64,000 bases of DNA from Anisakis pegreffii. Lineage: Eukaryota > Nematoda > Chromadorea > Rhabditida > Anisakidae. The position numbers and the translations under genes are program-made. The DNA is taken from NCBI GenBank assembly GCA_035041965.1, contig JAPYMA010000586.1, positions 186,001 to 250,000 on the forward strand. The letters run 5' to 3'. Below are positions 12,438 through 25,283 of the stretch, piece by piece (within the stretch, counting starts at the first letter, position 1; the number at the start of each line of letters is the position of its first letter). The notes under the pieces were generated by a model that saw nothing but the letters and a program-made list of their open reading frames with translations, was not told where the DNA came from and made no database searches.

Positions 12438-13580
12438 TCATTTAATCTCTTCTCTCGCCATGGCTTGTCATCACCGCAGAAATCGAATCTAGTCAGCATT
12501 CTGTCAATTCATTTATTGTGCTGTATAAATTAATTCATATTCTAGCCGTCTACACCAACTTTGCGTCACAAGCGCTAGCCACTGCGCACTCAAACCGTTT
12601 CATCGTAACGCTCTCGAGCAGAGTTCATTTCATTCTCAGTGAACTGAATAATCATTGAACGCGCACATCTTTGTCTTTGATCCTATCGGAACTCGACACT
12701 TAATCTGTTATCGATCTGATTCATCACACAACAATTGTATCACATTCGTCCCATTCTATCATCCACTAATATCCAAGCTCCATTTCTCTCGTCATCAGAG
12801 CTGTGTTCTTGTGATAGCGCTTCACTCTCTAAGGTTACGCTTCACTCTCTCGAACGGTCTACTCATAAGCAATTCCTGTACTTACGGCTGCGCGTAAACG
12901 TCTCAAAATGTTGAGGACACCAGACCCTGCGCTGAACACCATCGGCATTGTTTCAGCCAGATATTTCGAAATCAGAGGCTTAGTACAACCTTTAAAGCGT
13001 GTGTGACTGATTTATGCGGACAACGTTATGATCCTTTGTGACTTCCAAAATCATTTATTCAACTAAATGCAATTCATTCCTTTTCGTCATGTACTAATTT
13101 ACATTCTTCATTTTTAAATCAACGTTCGCTTGACAACTAACCGATATTTCGTCCTTCCATAGTTTAAAATTGCCATGACCCTCACGAGACTGCATTTTCG
13201 ACCATTTACATGTTGCATTGAAGTTGTCGGCTTGTTTTCGATGGAATGAATGCGTGTCAAGATAATGCATGTGATCAACAAAAACGCTTCGCATACAAGT
13301 ACAGATTCTTATAGAGTACGATTTGCACTCGTTTGTGTATGTTTGAGGAAAAAAAGTGCGATATTTTTTTGGTTCGTTAAAATTTTTATGAAGGTTCGTT
13401 TTTAATTTTGGAATGAGACCAAAGCGAATGCACTATGCGCATAAACAAGATGGAATCAATCCACTCGCTAAGCTGGCTTCACAATGACTCATCGACTCTA
13501 TTATAGATATTAATTGCTATAGAATTGCTGTGAGACTAATCTGCGTTTCACAATTATTATTCGTTTTTTTTGGTACTTAC

Positions 13581-13758
13581 ATGAATAGCAAGTGGAATAG
13601 ACGCATGTATGACTGAGCTCAGTTTCAGTCGAACTCATTCGGGAAGTGACAAAATCGCTATGAAAAATGCAGCCGAAGGTAATAGACGGAACTGATGTTT
13701 GCTTAAAATTGTTGATTGATTGAAGGGACAGGCGTTTGTGTTGAGTCGTTTTGTGCAT
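13581..13758 (-). CDS. Candidate coding exon, unknown protein
   Basis: The minus-strand frame is open for over 80 codons and ends at a consensus donor (CAT/GTAAGT at 13580). From ATG 13758 it gives 59 codons plus one base. The product is Ser/Thr-rich, with the strings MHKTTQHKRLSLQS and MSSTETELSHTCVYSTCYS. No family is recognised and no partner exon was identified. It could be chance: open frames of this length are expected a few times in a window this size. Confidence 0.3.
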
Positions 13759-14471
13759 TGATCTCAAACGAGCATTTTGAAATGCAGACGTTTGTCGGGT
13801 GAACCCTCGTTGAGAATCACAGATTAATGCCAAGATTAGATCCGAATCCCCTGCGTTCTCCTATCCACCCACAAGTTCTGTCTTTTAAATCGGCATTAAG
13901 TGCTTCTCTCTCTCTCGTAAACCCAAATCTGCACGTCAAAATTGCTTGTGTGAAATACAGGTGCAAATCAAATTTTATATCCTAAAAATTAAGCGATTAA
14001 AGATATTTCGAGTGTATCTTAGCTACAGTAACGCGATTGAATGAGATGGTACAGTATGAAATTATAGATATTACTGAGAATGCCCATTAATAATAAAATT
14101 ACAATAATAGTATCACTAATAATAAAATAATAATGATAGCAATAATGTCATCAATAACACCAGCAGTAATAAGTGTCTCAGAAGTAGAGCACAAAAAGGC
14201 ACTCGCTCACACATCTGCACGGCAATCTTTCAGCAACAGATGTTTTTTGTTGGAAGAATTATGCACACATTTGATCCTTTGCTCAATTTTTTTCAGAAAT
14301 AATTTGATTTATTCAATGAGCAATTATTCAAATAACACGAGTGTACTACTCACTAGAATGTCATTCAATTGAAGTAATAAAACATAGTGAATGCTTTGGG
14401 AAGGTGTGTTTTGTAGAAGGCTGAGAATAACGAATTTGTAATTGGTCTAGAGGAGGGAAGACATTCTTTTC

Positions 14472-14753
14472 TTATGATAACTGATCGGTGGAATTCATTT
14501 TTTGAATGATTAGATTCGTTTGACAGTCATTTTGATTCGAGAGGGCTGTGTGTCCTTTGAATTTTGTTGTTATCAAGGTTGGTGTTTGATTATTGCTATG
14601 ATCACCATCCTTTCCGTTATCATCATCACTTTTATTCTTAGTGATTAGAGGATTTGAAGGATTTATTAGAGCAGCGGCTTTGAGGATTAGAGGGTTTATT
14701 CTCACTGACAATGAGGTAGTCGTTTGAAGGTGCAATTCTTGATTATGTTGCAT
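14472..14753 (-). CDS. Unrecognised 93-codon ORF, polar
   Basis: An uninterrupted minus-strand frame with purine in the first codon position in about 58 of 93 codons by hand count. It contains a small internal repetition (NPLI twice) and a hydrophilic run KSDDDNGKDGDHSNNQ. No signal peptide, splice partner or family is seen. It may be an exon or chance. Confidence 0.22.
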   Translation of the reverse strand: MQHNQELHLQTTTSLSVRINPLILKAAALINPSNPLITKNKSDDDNGKDGDHSNNQTPTLITTKFKGHTALSNQNDCQTNLIIQKMNSTDQLS

Positions 14754-15203
14754 TTCGGTTGAATGTTCTCGTTTGTCTCCTTCATATCTCGCTTCGTTAG
14801 CAATTATGACAGTGACAGTGAAAATCTTAGTGTTTATAACAAAAATGATAATAGTACAAAATTTGTTATGCTGAACTTCGCACTACATCTCGCATCGTAC
14901 CATCGAATTTCTTTTTCTCCTCAAATTGACCTTGTAAAATTTGCTTACAGATTTCTTTCTGAATGTGAATTTGAATCATGGGTTTTATTCGTTTCATGTT
15001 TTGTGGATGGGAATTCGAAAGCAGCTGGAAAAAAGTGAATTCTCAACACGATTTCTCAAGGTTACATCAAATTTCATTCGCCTTTTTGTTCATAGTTCGT
15101 TTTCATTCCACATCATTTCATTCATCCATTCGCGTTCACTTAAGTGTTCATTGATTAATGTTTTTTCCCAAGCGATAAATTCCTCGACGATGAAACTTTA
15201 CGT

Positions 15204-15652
15204 TTAAATATTGTTTATTTTGCTTCTATGACGGGAACATCGAAACGATGACAATAGGACAGCAGCGATCACAATAGAATGAACACACAAAGCATTATCT
15301 TCCATCCGAACACGAACAATATCTGGCTTACTTGGGGATCTATGTGCCATTTTTGTGTGTTTGCAAAGGTCAACTGGAATTACACCACATTTAGTTTCAC
15401 TTAAAGTGACGATAAACACCATAACAGCAGTTTATTTCGAAACGAGTATTTTTCATCCTCCTCACTTTCGTTTGTGTCGCAAATGCTCGAAGCAATGACC
15501 TTCTGTCCAATCAACCGAAAACATAATATCTCGGAAAATTTTTCGGAACCGTTCGAACTTTCTGAAGACGCCGCGCTGCGTTTTCGATGGTGTGCAATAA
15601 ATTTTTTTGATGGGGATTGTTGAATGAAAATGAAATTTCGAAGCGCATTCAT
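15204..15652 (-). CDS. Two adjacent open segments, possible short gene
   Basis: Two minus-strand frames follow each other: 15652-15401 (polar, with HHRKRSAASSESSNGSEKFS and CDTNESEEDEK) and 15422-15204. In the second, an ATTCCAG acceptor lies 23 bases before an ATG that opens a 48-residue product with a hydrophobic segment CVHSIVIAAVLLSSF. A GTAAGC donor-like site lies shortly after that ATG. The exon structure is unresolved and no family is recognised. Confidence 0.22.
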
Positions 15653-18481
15653 AGTTGTGTGTGAATGAAGCAGAGTCGTTTGCTCACAGCAATAAAAGTT
15701 TCATATTTCTTTCTCAAATTAGATGAGTATTGATATTAATTACGTACATGCACTGTTGTAGTATTGTTCGTTCGACTAGACATTTCTTTCGGTTATATTT
15801 GCACCATAAGTATGCAGAGTGATCGTCGCATCACCATCAATTTTCAGTTGGCTTCAATAACACCAATAATGAATAACAGAAATAATAACAGAAAGTGCAG
15901 CAAAACATATAATGAGATGTTTGTACATTAGTCATATTCATTTCTTGTCATCATCGTTACTGCATCTCTAGCAACAATAATCCTCTGTTCGAGTTTACAC
16001 AGCAGTAATTTTTGCGCGTGACAGCCGAAAAGTTTAACATTGTTTCGAGACAAATCAGTTTTCTTTTGTTAGTAATTCAGGAGAACAGTGTTAAAATGGC
16101 GTTGACAAAACTGATCATTTCATACCGAACTATTGACACTCTAAACTTGTGATGTCTTTTCAGTTTTTTATTCTTCAAGTGTAGTTGCTCGTTTGCTTTT
16201 GAATCTCCCAAGACATTTGGTACTTCAGTTCGAATGTTCGCGTATTTGAACAAAATTGCTGAATATCATGATTGGAAACTGTTCCACTGTGTTGCTACTA
16301 ATGCGGGTCTAAAAAACTGAGTACAATGCATATTAATGGGCGATTTCTACGGAAACGAAAGGAAAATTCGTGCCCTTGTGAGTCAGTCTCTTTGCGACGA
16401 GATGGGCGATTTCTATTCCATTGTTCTCTCGGTTTCATAGTTAGCGCGGGAGTATTAGATGCATCATGTGAAAATACTCGAAAAACGATTAATTTGTCTG
16501 GAAATTAACGTGTTCTCATCATCATCATTATAATTAGTTAATAAAAATTCCAAATTCGACGTTAATTAAAGTTGACTGATGGAATTTGGTGAATGCATCG
16601 ACAAATGAATTGAACTAACTGTTTATTGACATTGACAGTAAGGAATGAGGAAAGAATTGAGCTTTTTTGTATCAAATTCTTTCTAATTCATAAGAAGCAG
16701 AGTTCCATTTCCGTTTCAAATAATCTTCGAAATGCTTTCAAAAGTCAGTCATTTGTTTGTGCGATTTTCAATAACAGTTTGTGTTTTGCTCGCTTAGATT
16801 TGCTATTTTATTGTTATTGTAGTCATAACATTATTGTAGTTAACGGCCGAATGACGACAGTAAAACAACAGCGAGAAAAGCAGTTTCACAGAGGGAACTG
16901 AGTCATTATGAAGGGGGATGAGAGGCGCAACCATATTTTTTAAATTATTCATTCAGATAATGAGGACAAAATTTTGGCGTATAATACAACGGAACAACAA
17001 TAGAAAGTGTGAATTTTGTTTGTTCTTGTGATGAGTTCGTCTCGTCTTGCCTCTCCAAAATAATCCTCACTTCTATAGAAAAAATCAGTATTTTATTTCG
17101 AATTTATTGAACAAGAATTGAACGAGAATTTATGCATGAAATGACCGAGAATGTGAGAACAGAATCCGTTATTCATTCACACCCACTCTTCGAAGAATTA
17201 TTTCGATTAACCCGCACAAGCAAGACGTTCAGTAATGATCGACGCACACTAATCGCACGCATATCGAAATCCTTATCATAAAGCCTTCAATTGTTTTCGC
17301 AGTCGCATTTCTGTCGCCACTACTCAGTCTGGCCTTTGTCTGCTTGTCACTAAAGCTTTTTTCAAATACGTTTCGCGGAACAGTTTACGATACGATGCTT
17401 CCCAGAATACTCTAACAATGTCTGAAAATTCGGCTGAGTGGTTCGTAAAGAGGTGATCATATGTTGTTGGATAATTTATAGACAATCGGATGCTTCGAAG
17501 CGTGTCTGTGTGAAGACTCATGAAAGGTCAGTTAACTTAAACTAATTCTCAAAGCATACTTCTCACCATAAATTGACACATCGAACTCTGCGCTTTGATG
17601 AATATGATTGATGCTGTCATGTGGTTATTTTAATGATTGTGATTAGTGTGTTGTTAGTGAAGGTCAAGACAACGTTCCTTTAGTTGTGATTCGAAAATAG
17701 GAGTTTTTTTAGTGAGATGTTGGTTTTGACTGATGATTTATTCGAAATATAATCATCGTATATTGTATTGGTGTTGTTTTAAGATGGAATTGAGGTATTG
17801 ATATGCTTCGAGTGATCCTCTTTTCTTTTCGAATTATTCTCCGAATAATTTCGGTCATTTCTTGGCGTGCTTGTTCCACTTTAAATAATTCACGCTCATA
17901 TTATCCCCTATCTTTGGAGTCAATTGTTCATCAGTTTAACCAACGTCATGTTCACGTATAAGTCATGCAGTGCAATCGTTATTTCCTGTTACGAACAGAT
18001 CTGGAATTTTAGCATTCTCGTAATTAATGCCCTGTCTCGACTTATATTAATCGTCGTCAAAGCACCTGTTGCTACTTATTTTATTGAGCAAAGCGTTCTC
18101 TGCGAATCACATTCACTTGCTACGCAGTTATGTCCTCTTTTTAGTGTCCGTCCACAGAATTTTGATTTTCTGGAAGATGCGATTTAATATGTTCATCGCT
18201 CTACCACAGAATGCTTCATTTGAATTGCTGTTGTAAATTATGAACAGTTTATTACTCTTTAGAATTTACAGCCAAATTAATAAATCATCATTGCTCATTG
18301 TCAGCTGTATTGCGTATTTTCCCCTGTGCAAACTCATCGCAATTTCAGTTCTCAAATGATTGCCCTATTGTAAATGTCGGATACTTTCGCGAGATTTCGC
18401 CCTACTATTTGGAGAGTTACACCTCTGAGAGTTCATTTCTGAAAGAGATTTTCGGTGTGAAAGACTTGGCCTGGACAATTA
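15653..18481. other. Gene-poor stretch
   Basis: Nothing firm. Weak open frames lie at 16326-16508 (plus, with a GTGAGT donor-like site), 16626-16901 (plus) and 17324-17521 (minus). The 12-base string GGGCGATTTCTA occurs twice, 67 bases apart, within the first. None has a partner exon or a known motif. Confidence 0.4.
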
Positions 18482-18631
18482 TCACGTTCCAGTCTGATCA
18501 GTATGCGATGAGCTGTCTTCACTCTCAGTTCCATTTAAACGTTTTTTGGAGTAAACGTCTCGAATGTAGAGACGTCTTTCCACGACGTCTAATCCTTTTG
18601 CTGTCTCGAAACCCAAACAAATGCAACGCAT
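18482..18631 (-). CDS. Candidate short ORF after a splice acceptor
   Basis: On the minus strand, AATTTCAG (acceptor ending at 18638) is followed by six bases and an ATG at 18631. The frame codes 49 residues to the stop, with strings MRCICLGFETAKGLDVVE and NGTESEDSSSHTDQTGT. The frame is also open upstream of the acceptor. It could be a trans-spliced short gene or a terminal exon. A 124-codon frame on the opposite strand (18298-18672) overlaps it, so the strand is uncertain. Confidence 0.28.
   Translation of the reverse strand: MRCICLGFETAKGLDVVERRLYIRDVYSKKRLNGTESEDSSSHTDQTGT
18555..18575. repeat. Perfect hairpin, 7-bp stem and 7-base loop
   Basis: ACGTCTC, loop GAATGTA, GAGACGT. It lies inside the candidate ORF on the minus strand, so it may be chance in coding DNA. 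The same geometry recurs at 25780-25800. Confidence 0.7.
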
Positions 18632-18675
18632 TTCCAACTGAAATTTGCTTTGCGCGCGTGAATCTTCTCTAATCA

Positions 18676-21384
18676 CAGTCTGGTTATCAGTAGTGAAATA
18701 ATTTCATCTATATGAAATGTAACAGTATTCACTCACTCGATATTGCTATTTTCATCCATTGTTTTCTCATCGATCACTCAACGCAGCCTTTTCAGAGCTC
18801 GTTTATCATTCTACCCACTTAATCATTTATTTGCTTCTATTAAATGCACTTTCAAAAGCGATCTGTTCCATTAATCTTAGCCAACAACAAATCCAACAGC
18901 AATATCGTTCTCTCTCGGTTGCGTTGCATTTCCTTGCTGGCCAATACTGTCAAATGAATGACGTTTGTTGTTCTGTGCTTTTAAGTTTTCTTTCATCTCT
19001 CTTATATATCAAGACATGAATTTTCTTTTGGACTGTAAAAATTTTCGAGGCAGCCATTAGCAAGCAGTTTTATTTGTTAATGAGTGCCGTGAATTGGAAC
19101 TGAATGAGGGTTCAAATAAGAAAGGCCCGAAGAAGATTGCATCATGCATACGCGGTAAATCGAATAGAAATAAGCTCCAAAGGCAAACGTTAACCTAGCC
19201 CTCTATCAGGCAGCGTTTTCATCTGAGTCATTTGAAGTGGACGGCACTAGATTGCATTATGAGCTGGTACATATCGGCACTTTTCCGATGAGTGGATGGT
19301 GGGGTGGTTCATTTACGTTGTGAACATTCATGGAATAGACCTAGTGATATATTACATTCAAAGCAACGCTACCTACCTTAACTATCAGAATGTTTTTACT
19401 GAGATGAGATCCAAAGAAGGGTGAAATTGTTGAATTGTGATTTGCTATTAGACTTCAGTGCTATTACTTCCCTACTGATATTCCGTCAATTAGTTTGCTA
19501 TTGGGCACAATAGAGAATTGTGATTGAAATTGAGTGGAAGTATATGAATTTGCAGATGATACTTTGTATGCATTTGCAGATGCTTTCAGCAAGCAATGAT
19601 TTATTACCGAACGCGTCTTCTGAACACATCCCTATCGTTTTCTATCCATCCATCTTAATAAGCATTTGTTCATTAATCCCACTGAATCAGTTGTTTTTTT
19701 ATGAATTTCCGTTCATAACTCATCACTGATTCATACACCTACTCCCATACGCACTCAGCATCTCAACTTTATCTTAAGTCTTGTTTCTGCATCATGAAAT
19801 GATTTTCGACAATAAACAATAGAAACGTTTGTAGAGTGTTACTCATTAAGAAAAGATTTAGACGACAGCACATCTTAGCTTTCCTCTGCTTTTTTGCTCA
19901 TCATACATTATTTTACTAATTGATGAACGTCCCGGTCAAAAGGTTATTTGTCGGCTTCGATGCTTGAAATATGCTGTGTAGCGCATCATCGTCTGCACTG
20001 TCAAGGAATGATGTTCATAATGCATTTGGGAACTGTGGATAGCGTGTGGATAAGTATGGAACTGAGTAAAAGCAAAAAGTTGTATAGTTGAATCAGTGAA
20101 GTGCTGATCAGTGTTTGTTAGATCTAAGTGAAGTGCAGCTCTGAAGTTGAGCCAGTCAATGGAATAGTTGATGAACTTGACGAGTCCAGTTCCAGTAACC
20201 TTTCGATTCCGTTCAACAATGCCACACCTTCAGTCACTTCATTTCCGTAGATTATTTCTCCGGTATCTGGCGATCACAACGTTGACGAATTTCAGCGCAA
20301 ATTCAAGAGTTGCTCAATTGCTGAAAATCTTATGCGACTTATCGGTGTCGTGCAAAACGAACGTATCATTCCCACTGGCATACAGTATCAATAGCTCTAG
20401 TAAAAGTTCATGTAGTCTATTTTATTGCTTAATTTAACTATGTTAGTGGCGTGCTGGTGCCCACCTAGTGCTGCCTGCACAAGGCATAACAGGAACAAGG
20501 CATTTTTTGTGGTGCACTTAATGAATGTTAGATGTAATGAATGAGTAACTGCAACATGCCATCGTCATTCTCTGCGCTCGAGCGCATTTTCACATTCAAA
20601 CGTTGCGAATTCGAGATGAAAAAAGTAGGAAGAAGCGTGCGTTTGCATATATTTCGTAGTGGTTGATTTGGAAGGATGAAAACAGTCACAAATCATTGGC
20701 AGTTATTAAGTTCCTTCTTCTTTAATGGGAATGAAAGGAAGAATGCAAGTGGAGGAGAACACAAGAAATTCTAATTTTTCAACCAAATTCTTCTCGCTCT
20801 TACTTTATAATTTCACTTTCTTCGTAATGTTAGCAGTCAGTAGCAAGTTCAGCGATATGTAGATTCTTAATCAGGTTATTTTCAGACATGCATTTGACAT
20901 GCAACGAACGAATTGAAGAATGTGAATTCCTTGAGAAATACATATGAAGCAGCTCTTTACAATCTTCTCCAATAAAATAAAACACATGATTTTAATGGGA
21001 ACATCATAAGTCTCTAACGGTGATGGAGGAGTCGTGTGAGCACGTGAGCGAAATGTGAGCGAGCAACTGTAAACAAATTTCTGAACTGTTTTTGAGGACG
21101 ATCTCAGGACGAATGTGCTTCTGAACGAAAGATTCAGTGGTTATTGTGAGGCTGAATAACTCCAGTCGAAATAATAAACTATCATAGGTTGATTGTAGTG
21201 ATATTTACAGTTGATGTTTGAAAATGAGGTGGGATACTGTTGAAGAATCTTTGCGACTGTCATCAACACACCAAAGGACGCAGTTTGACTGATGATTGCT
21301 GACCTAGATATGTTGTAAAAAACTGTAAAATTCGTAGTGCAATGTAGAGTTTGGTTTTGAGGTAGAATCAAGCTCAGGGGTCCC
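18676..21384. other. Gene-poor stretch
   Basis: No gene can be supported. A plus-strand segment near 20135-20250 reads about 38 open codons in an acidic, Ser-rich frame (string VEPVNGIVDELDESSSS) after an AGTGCAG acceptor-like site. A different frame is open from 20168 to 20437. Without a partner exon this stays a note. Confidence 0.35.
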
Positions 21385-21512
21385 ATAAACGCGACGCCTA
21401 CGAGGGTAGGAATAAGGCCTCAGGTCTACAGGGACAGTGGTAATGTCAGAGTCCCCCAGACGTCGTAACTACTCGCAGACCGAGTCTAGAGGTCTAAACT
21501 TCAACCGTATAT
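21385..21512. mobile_element. GC-rich island, possible mobile-element remnant
   Basis: About 130 bases (CCCATAAACGCGACGCC through GACCGAGTCTAGAGG) are clearly richer in G and C than everything around them. A minus-strand frame is open through the island for about 50 codons, with the string DLRPYSYPRRRRVYGTPEL, and runs on into AT-rich sequence. The abrupt composition change suggests insertion. No terminal repeats or recognisable transposase or reverse-transcriptase motifs are visible. It could also be an exon. Confidence 0.25.
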
Positions 21513-22198
21513 CTGATTGTAAATGTGGCTCAATCTTTTCTTCATTTGTTTTGACGTGAGCACGGCAGCGCATTAGGACTTGACATCCTTAATGCTTCAT
21601 ACTCTTCCCTCCGAATTCGACAATGCATCGGGCTTGTCTTTGTTTTAAACGAATACATTTCTTGAAAGCATTTCGAGATTTAATACGTTTTTTTTCATTC
21701 GTTTTCCCTGTCCATTGGTTTGACGATGAAATATAGCGGCAGATTTGTGTGTTGTCTAGATGGTGGTATCGATTCCTGTTCACCATTTCACATTCACCAT
21801 TAAGTAGTATCCACACATCCACTCATCCATCCATTCGTCCAGCTCATTCGTTGTCCATATGCATGACCATAACCTCTTCGAAAACAATGTGCATTGCATC
21901 TTTCGTCAGTATTTTATCCATCAGATCGTACGTCCAAGTGAATAAATAAATGCCAAATGAATCAGCAAAACCTTAAATGAATCAAGAACAAATAACCGTA
22001 AACATACCAAAAAACATAATATATCATAAGCTATCAATTAACTCATTAGCACACTGAAGTGGCAATCGTAGTCGCACATAAACTTACACATACATGCAAA
22101 CAAATGACTGTTTATTTACTTTGCATTTTGTTCCATTATTCTTCTTGTCACCAAAAGTACATGCAATTTGTCGTCGTTGTTGAATAATCAACAAAAAA

Positions 22199-22746
22199 TT
22201 GCACTGTTGGGAATTGTTGCACGGATGTGGATCGTTTGTTGGTAGAGGACGCGTTGATAAGTGTCGTTTGATGCTACAAGGCCGTTCTGCTCGAAATTAC
22301 TCTCCACTAATTTTGATGCGTTCACATCGAACGAGATCAACTGCAGTCAGCCCCTCGGTTATGCTGCAACCAGAGTTGTGTCCGCAGCAGAAGTTCTCCT
22401 TTCATTGCTTTACTGCTTCCACTGGAAAAAAGTGGATGCTGAGGACACTTTGCTTTCATTGTTTGCTGAAGAAATTTCGTCCTATCCATCCATGTCTTTC
22501 CTATACTCTAAGTTTCGAACGACGTTGTTGAAACTTATTGTTTCTTTCTGTTGCATTTTCTCATGTTCGTTTCTGCGTCTTCAAACCTCTCATATTGTGA
22601 TGTCTATGCCTAAAAATGACTGCAAAATAACAGCGCAGGAATCTGCTCTGGAGTGTCACTTTCTTCGAACATATTCTGTCTTTGCAATCGAGTTCCACTC
22701 TCGCAGCATCAGAACACTCGAACCTTTGAAACTGTGCATATTTTAG
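22199..22746 (+). CDS. Stop-poor segment with the second-longest ORF of the window
   Basis: One plus frame is open for 161 codons (22261-22746, GTG start) and a second for 110 (22199-22531). The longer frame has plausible composition in its first half (strings KKVDAEDTLLSLFAEEIS and YAATRVVSAAEVLLSLL) and less so afterwards. By my estimate a frame this long is unlikely by chance at this AT content. I see no splice partner and no family. Two overlapping open frames on one strand can also mean a local shortage of stop triplets. Confidence 0.25.
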
Positions 22747-23172
22747 ATTGAATTCCGGTGCCCTTTCACTCAAAGAACGGTAAAGAGCTCACAACTGTTA
22801 GACGTTCAGAATCAACTAATGTTGACGTTATTTGTTGTTGTTGACATCCGTTTCAGTCTGCTAGCAGTCGCTCTCTGAAGGTCCCTATCCACACCGTAAA
22901 CGCTGGACAATGTGCTTTTGCTAGGTTACATAACGACTCGGATTCTGCTAGGAAGGAAATTTGTTGAAGGACAAGTCTAAATTATTTGGACGTAGAACAA
23001 AAATAAAATTTTGGATCACATTGAAATGGAACCGAAGCAATAAGCCAAATATTTCCTAGAGGTGGACTTATCTTTCATTGAGAAGAAAGTTCCGATGAAT
23101 TTGCGGTATTTTTGAATGAGTGGTTTGGAAAGGGAAATTGGAAAATAACGCAGTTGATTTGTCAGTTGTTCA

Positions 23173-23205
23173 GCTTTTGCTTGCTTTTGCTCGCTTTTGC
23201 TCGCT
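23173..23205. repeat. Short tandem repeat, 10-base unit
   Basis: The unit GCTTTTGCTC (first copy ends CTT) is repeated 3.3 times. No gene is nearby. Confidence 0.85.
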
Positions 23206-23888
23206 ACTTTACGACCTTTCGAATAATCGTAACGTGAACGATGTTTTGGGATGAACGCGACCGAATGCCTTTCTCAGCTGACTTTGATCAAAATATGTCA
23301 CTTTGCAACAATCTTTAAAACATCGCAACTCGAGTCACTATTTCATCATGTCAGTCAGTTGTTGTTCTCAATCAACTATAGAGAAAACTTCAGGGAAAAA
23401 GACAGCATTTCATTCGAAAGTTTTTTCAAGTATTTCAATTGAAAGAGAAAGACGCTTCTAGAATTTTAAAGAAGGCGTAAAAGCTTTTCGGTTTAGTTTG
23501 AGTTCACTTTATTGTTTTTATTTTTCCGAATTGCACTTCTGTGCTCTGCATTCATTTTGCTCATTTGCATTCGCATCTATGCAATAACAAAATCCTTTCA
23601 CAATTGGATTGAATGACTGACTCGAAAAATTTATTTGTTATTCCAACGAATATTTTCAAACTTCTTATTTGATTGGTAGGAAAAGTGAATTAGTTCTGGT
23701 TAGATGATACATTCAGAGATACTTTTTCTGTGGCTAATTGATTAAGTTTGGCTTAATTTCGACAATTTTCGCTTTTTGGATCATACATTTACGACAAATT
23801 CACATCAATAGATAGAGGAATTTGCTGTTTTTTTTTGTGGAAAAGGCATCGCTGCAAATCGTAAACTTCGATGAATTAGTTACTGTTT

Positions 23889-24278
23889 TTATACGACAAA
23901 CGCACGATGTGGATGGGAAGGAACTGAATGAATAAAATGAATGAATGATTTCTCTAATGAACAACCGGTGCAATTCAGCGTTCTTGTGATTTTTTCAAGT
24001 TGCGCGTCGTTAATCGTACCATCGATCATCGGCAATTGCCCACGCAAATAGTTGGGTTGGGTGAATGGATGGATAGGTGCGGCGGCATTCACGAAGGACA
24101 TGTAAAAAGTTTTGATCATTCGCGTTATTTTGATAGGATGCAAAATAGATGGTTAGATGTACACTCAAGATTGCTCGGAATGAGGTGCGGTTATCTGCAA
24201 TTGTGTGAGCACATACGGGGAACGGGGTTTCATGAGTGCAACAAATTGTGTGCAAAAGAGCTGGAGATTGTTCCGTGA
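23889..24278. other. Segment open in three frames on both strands
   Basis: Minus 24143-23889 encodes 84 residues including PFTQPNYLRGQLPMIDG and NDAQLEKITRTLNCTGC. Minus 24255-24010 and plus 24000-24278 are also open. The plus frame is Cys- and charged-residue-rich, with CEHIRGTGFHECNKLCAKEL. The first minus frame reads best, but no splice signals decide it and no family is recognised. Confidence 0.22.
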
Positions 24279-25205
24279 ACGAGCGAGTGCGCAGTTTGAT
24301 AAAACCTATTTGATAGCATATCTCTTGGTATGGTGTTCGTGATCGCTTATGAGTTCTTCTCGCTACTGAATCTATTTTGTGAAATTTTATTTTGCAAATT
24401 GTTTACACTGAATTTCGTTTGATTTATTAAGTTATTGAACCCAGAACGGAGAGAGGAACGTGAACTGTTGAAGAGTTAATTGAATTGAAGGTGTTAGTTA
24501 TTTGGTTGTCTATAATTGTTGACCTGATTGATAAAATGCAGTGAATTCATTTCAGAAACAGTTTCGTTGCACTCCATTTAGACGATGCTCTTGCCTGCAG
24601 GTGAACTTTTTACAGTTTGATTGTTCTGTTGAACCCGAATTTTATCCTTTAATTGAGAAATAACCGAAGCGTTTTTTTCCCGATCAGTTCAACTGTTGCT
24701 CGACGTCTGTCTTTCTTGCATTCCAAAAAGCATTTGAGCATTTCTCAAATGTATAATTCAACAGTCAACATGCATCATCGTCCACCTTGCAAATACATAT
24801 TTTCAACAAGAACGAAATGCTGCCTAATCCAGTGGATTGCTTCGGAACATCTCATAAGAATAGACAGAAAAACGATCTTCTGGTTTGACTTTGTTCGTCG
24901 CGCATACCCAAAAACAATCCTCCAGTTGCGATGTCAGTGTTAATTCAAAATTTGTTCTGTTCGAAAAAGCAGCAACATAACAGGTTTGAGTCGAAATTCT
25001 CTAATGAAATGAACTCCAGTAAAGTGAGCAATTATCGTCGTCAGCGCTAATGTATAGGATCTGTGAGATAAGCAAGAGTGGAACACTTCATCAAGCACTC
25101 TTCGCTTTGCGTATGGCGCCAGTCCCTCTAAAAGACAGCCTGATGGTTTGTTTGGTCACAGATCTCTTGGCACTTACTTATTTTTTAAAGACAGAATCCA
25201 TCTGT

Positions 25206-25283
25206 ATGCATACAGCCACATACTCATTACTCGTCTTTCTTCTATTTCTTTTCTCGTCTTTCGAAGTACAATCCGCTTCTGGG
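25206..25283 (+). CDS. Candidate first exon encoding a signal peptide
   Basis: ATG 25206 opens 26 codons ending at a consensus donor (GGG/GTAAGC at 25284). They read as a textbook secretory signal: a short polar start, the hydrophobic core YSLLVFLLFLF, then FEVQSASG with small residues for cleavage. A possible trans-splice acceptor (AAAGACAG) lies 11 bases upstream. The junction is phase 0. No convincing second exon was found. A 128-codon frame on the opposite strand (25628-25242) overlaps it, so the call is tentative. Confidence 0.33.
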
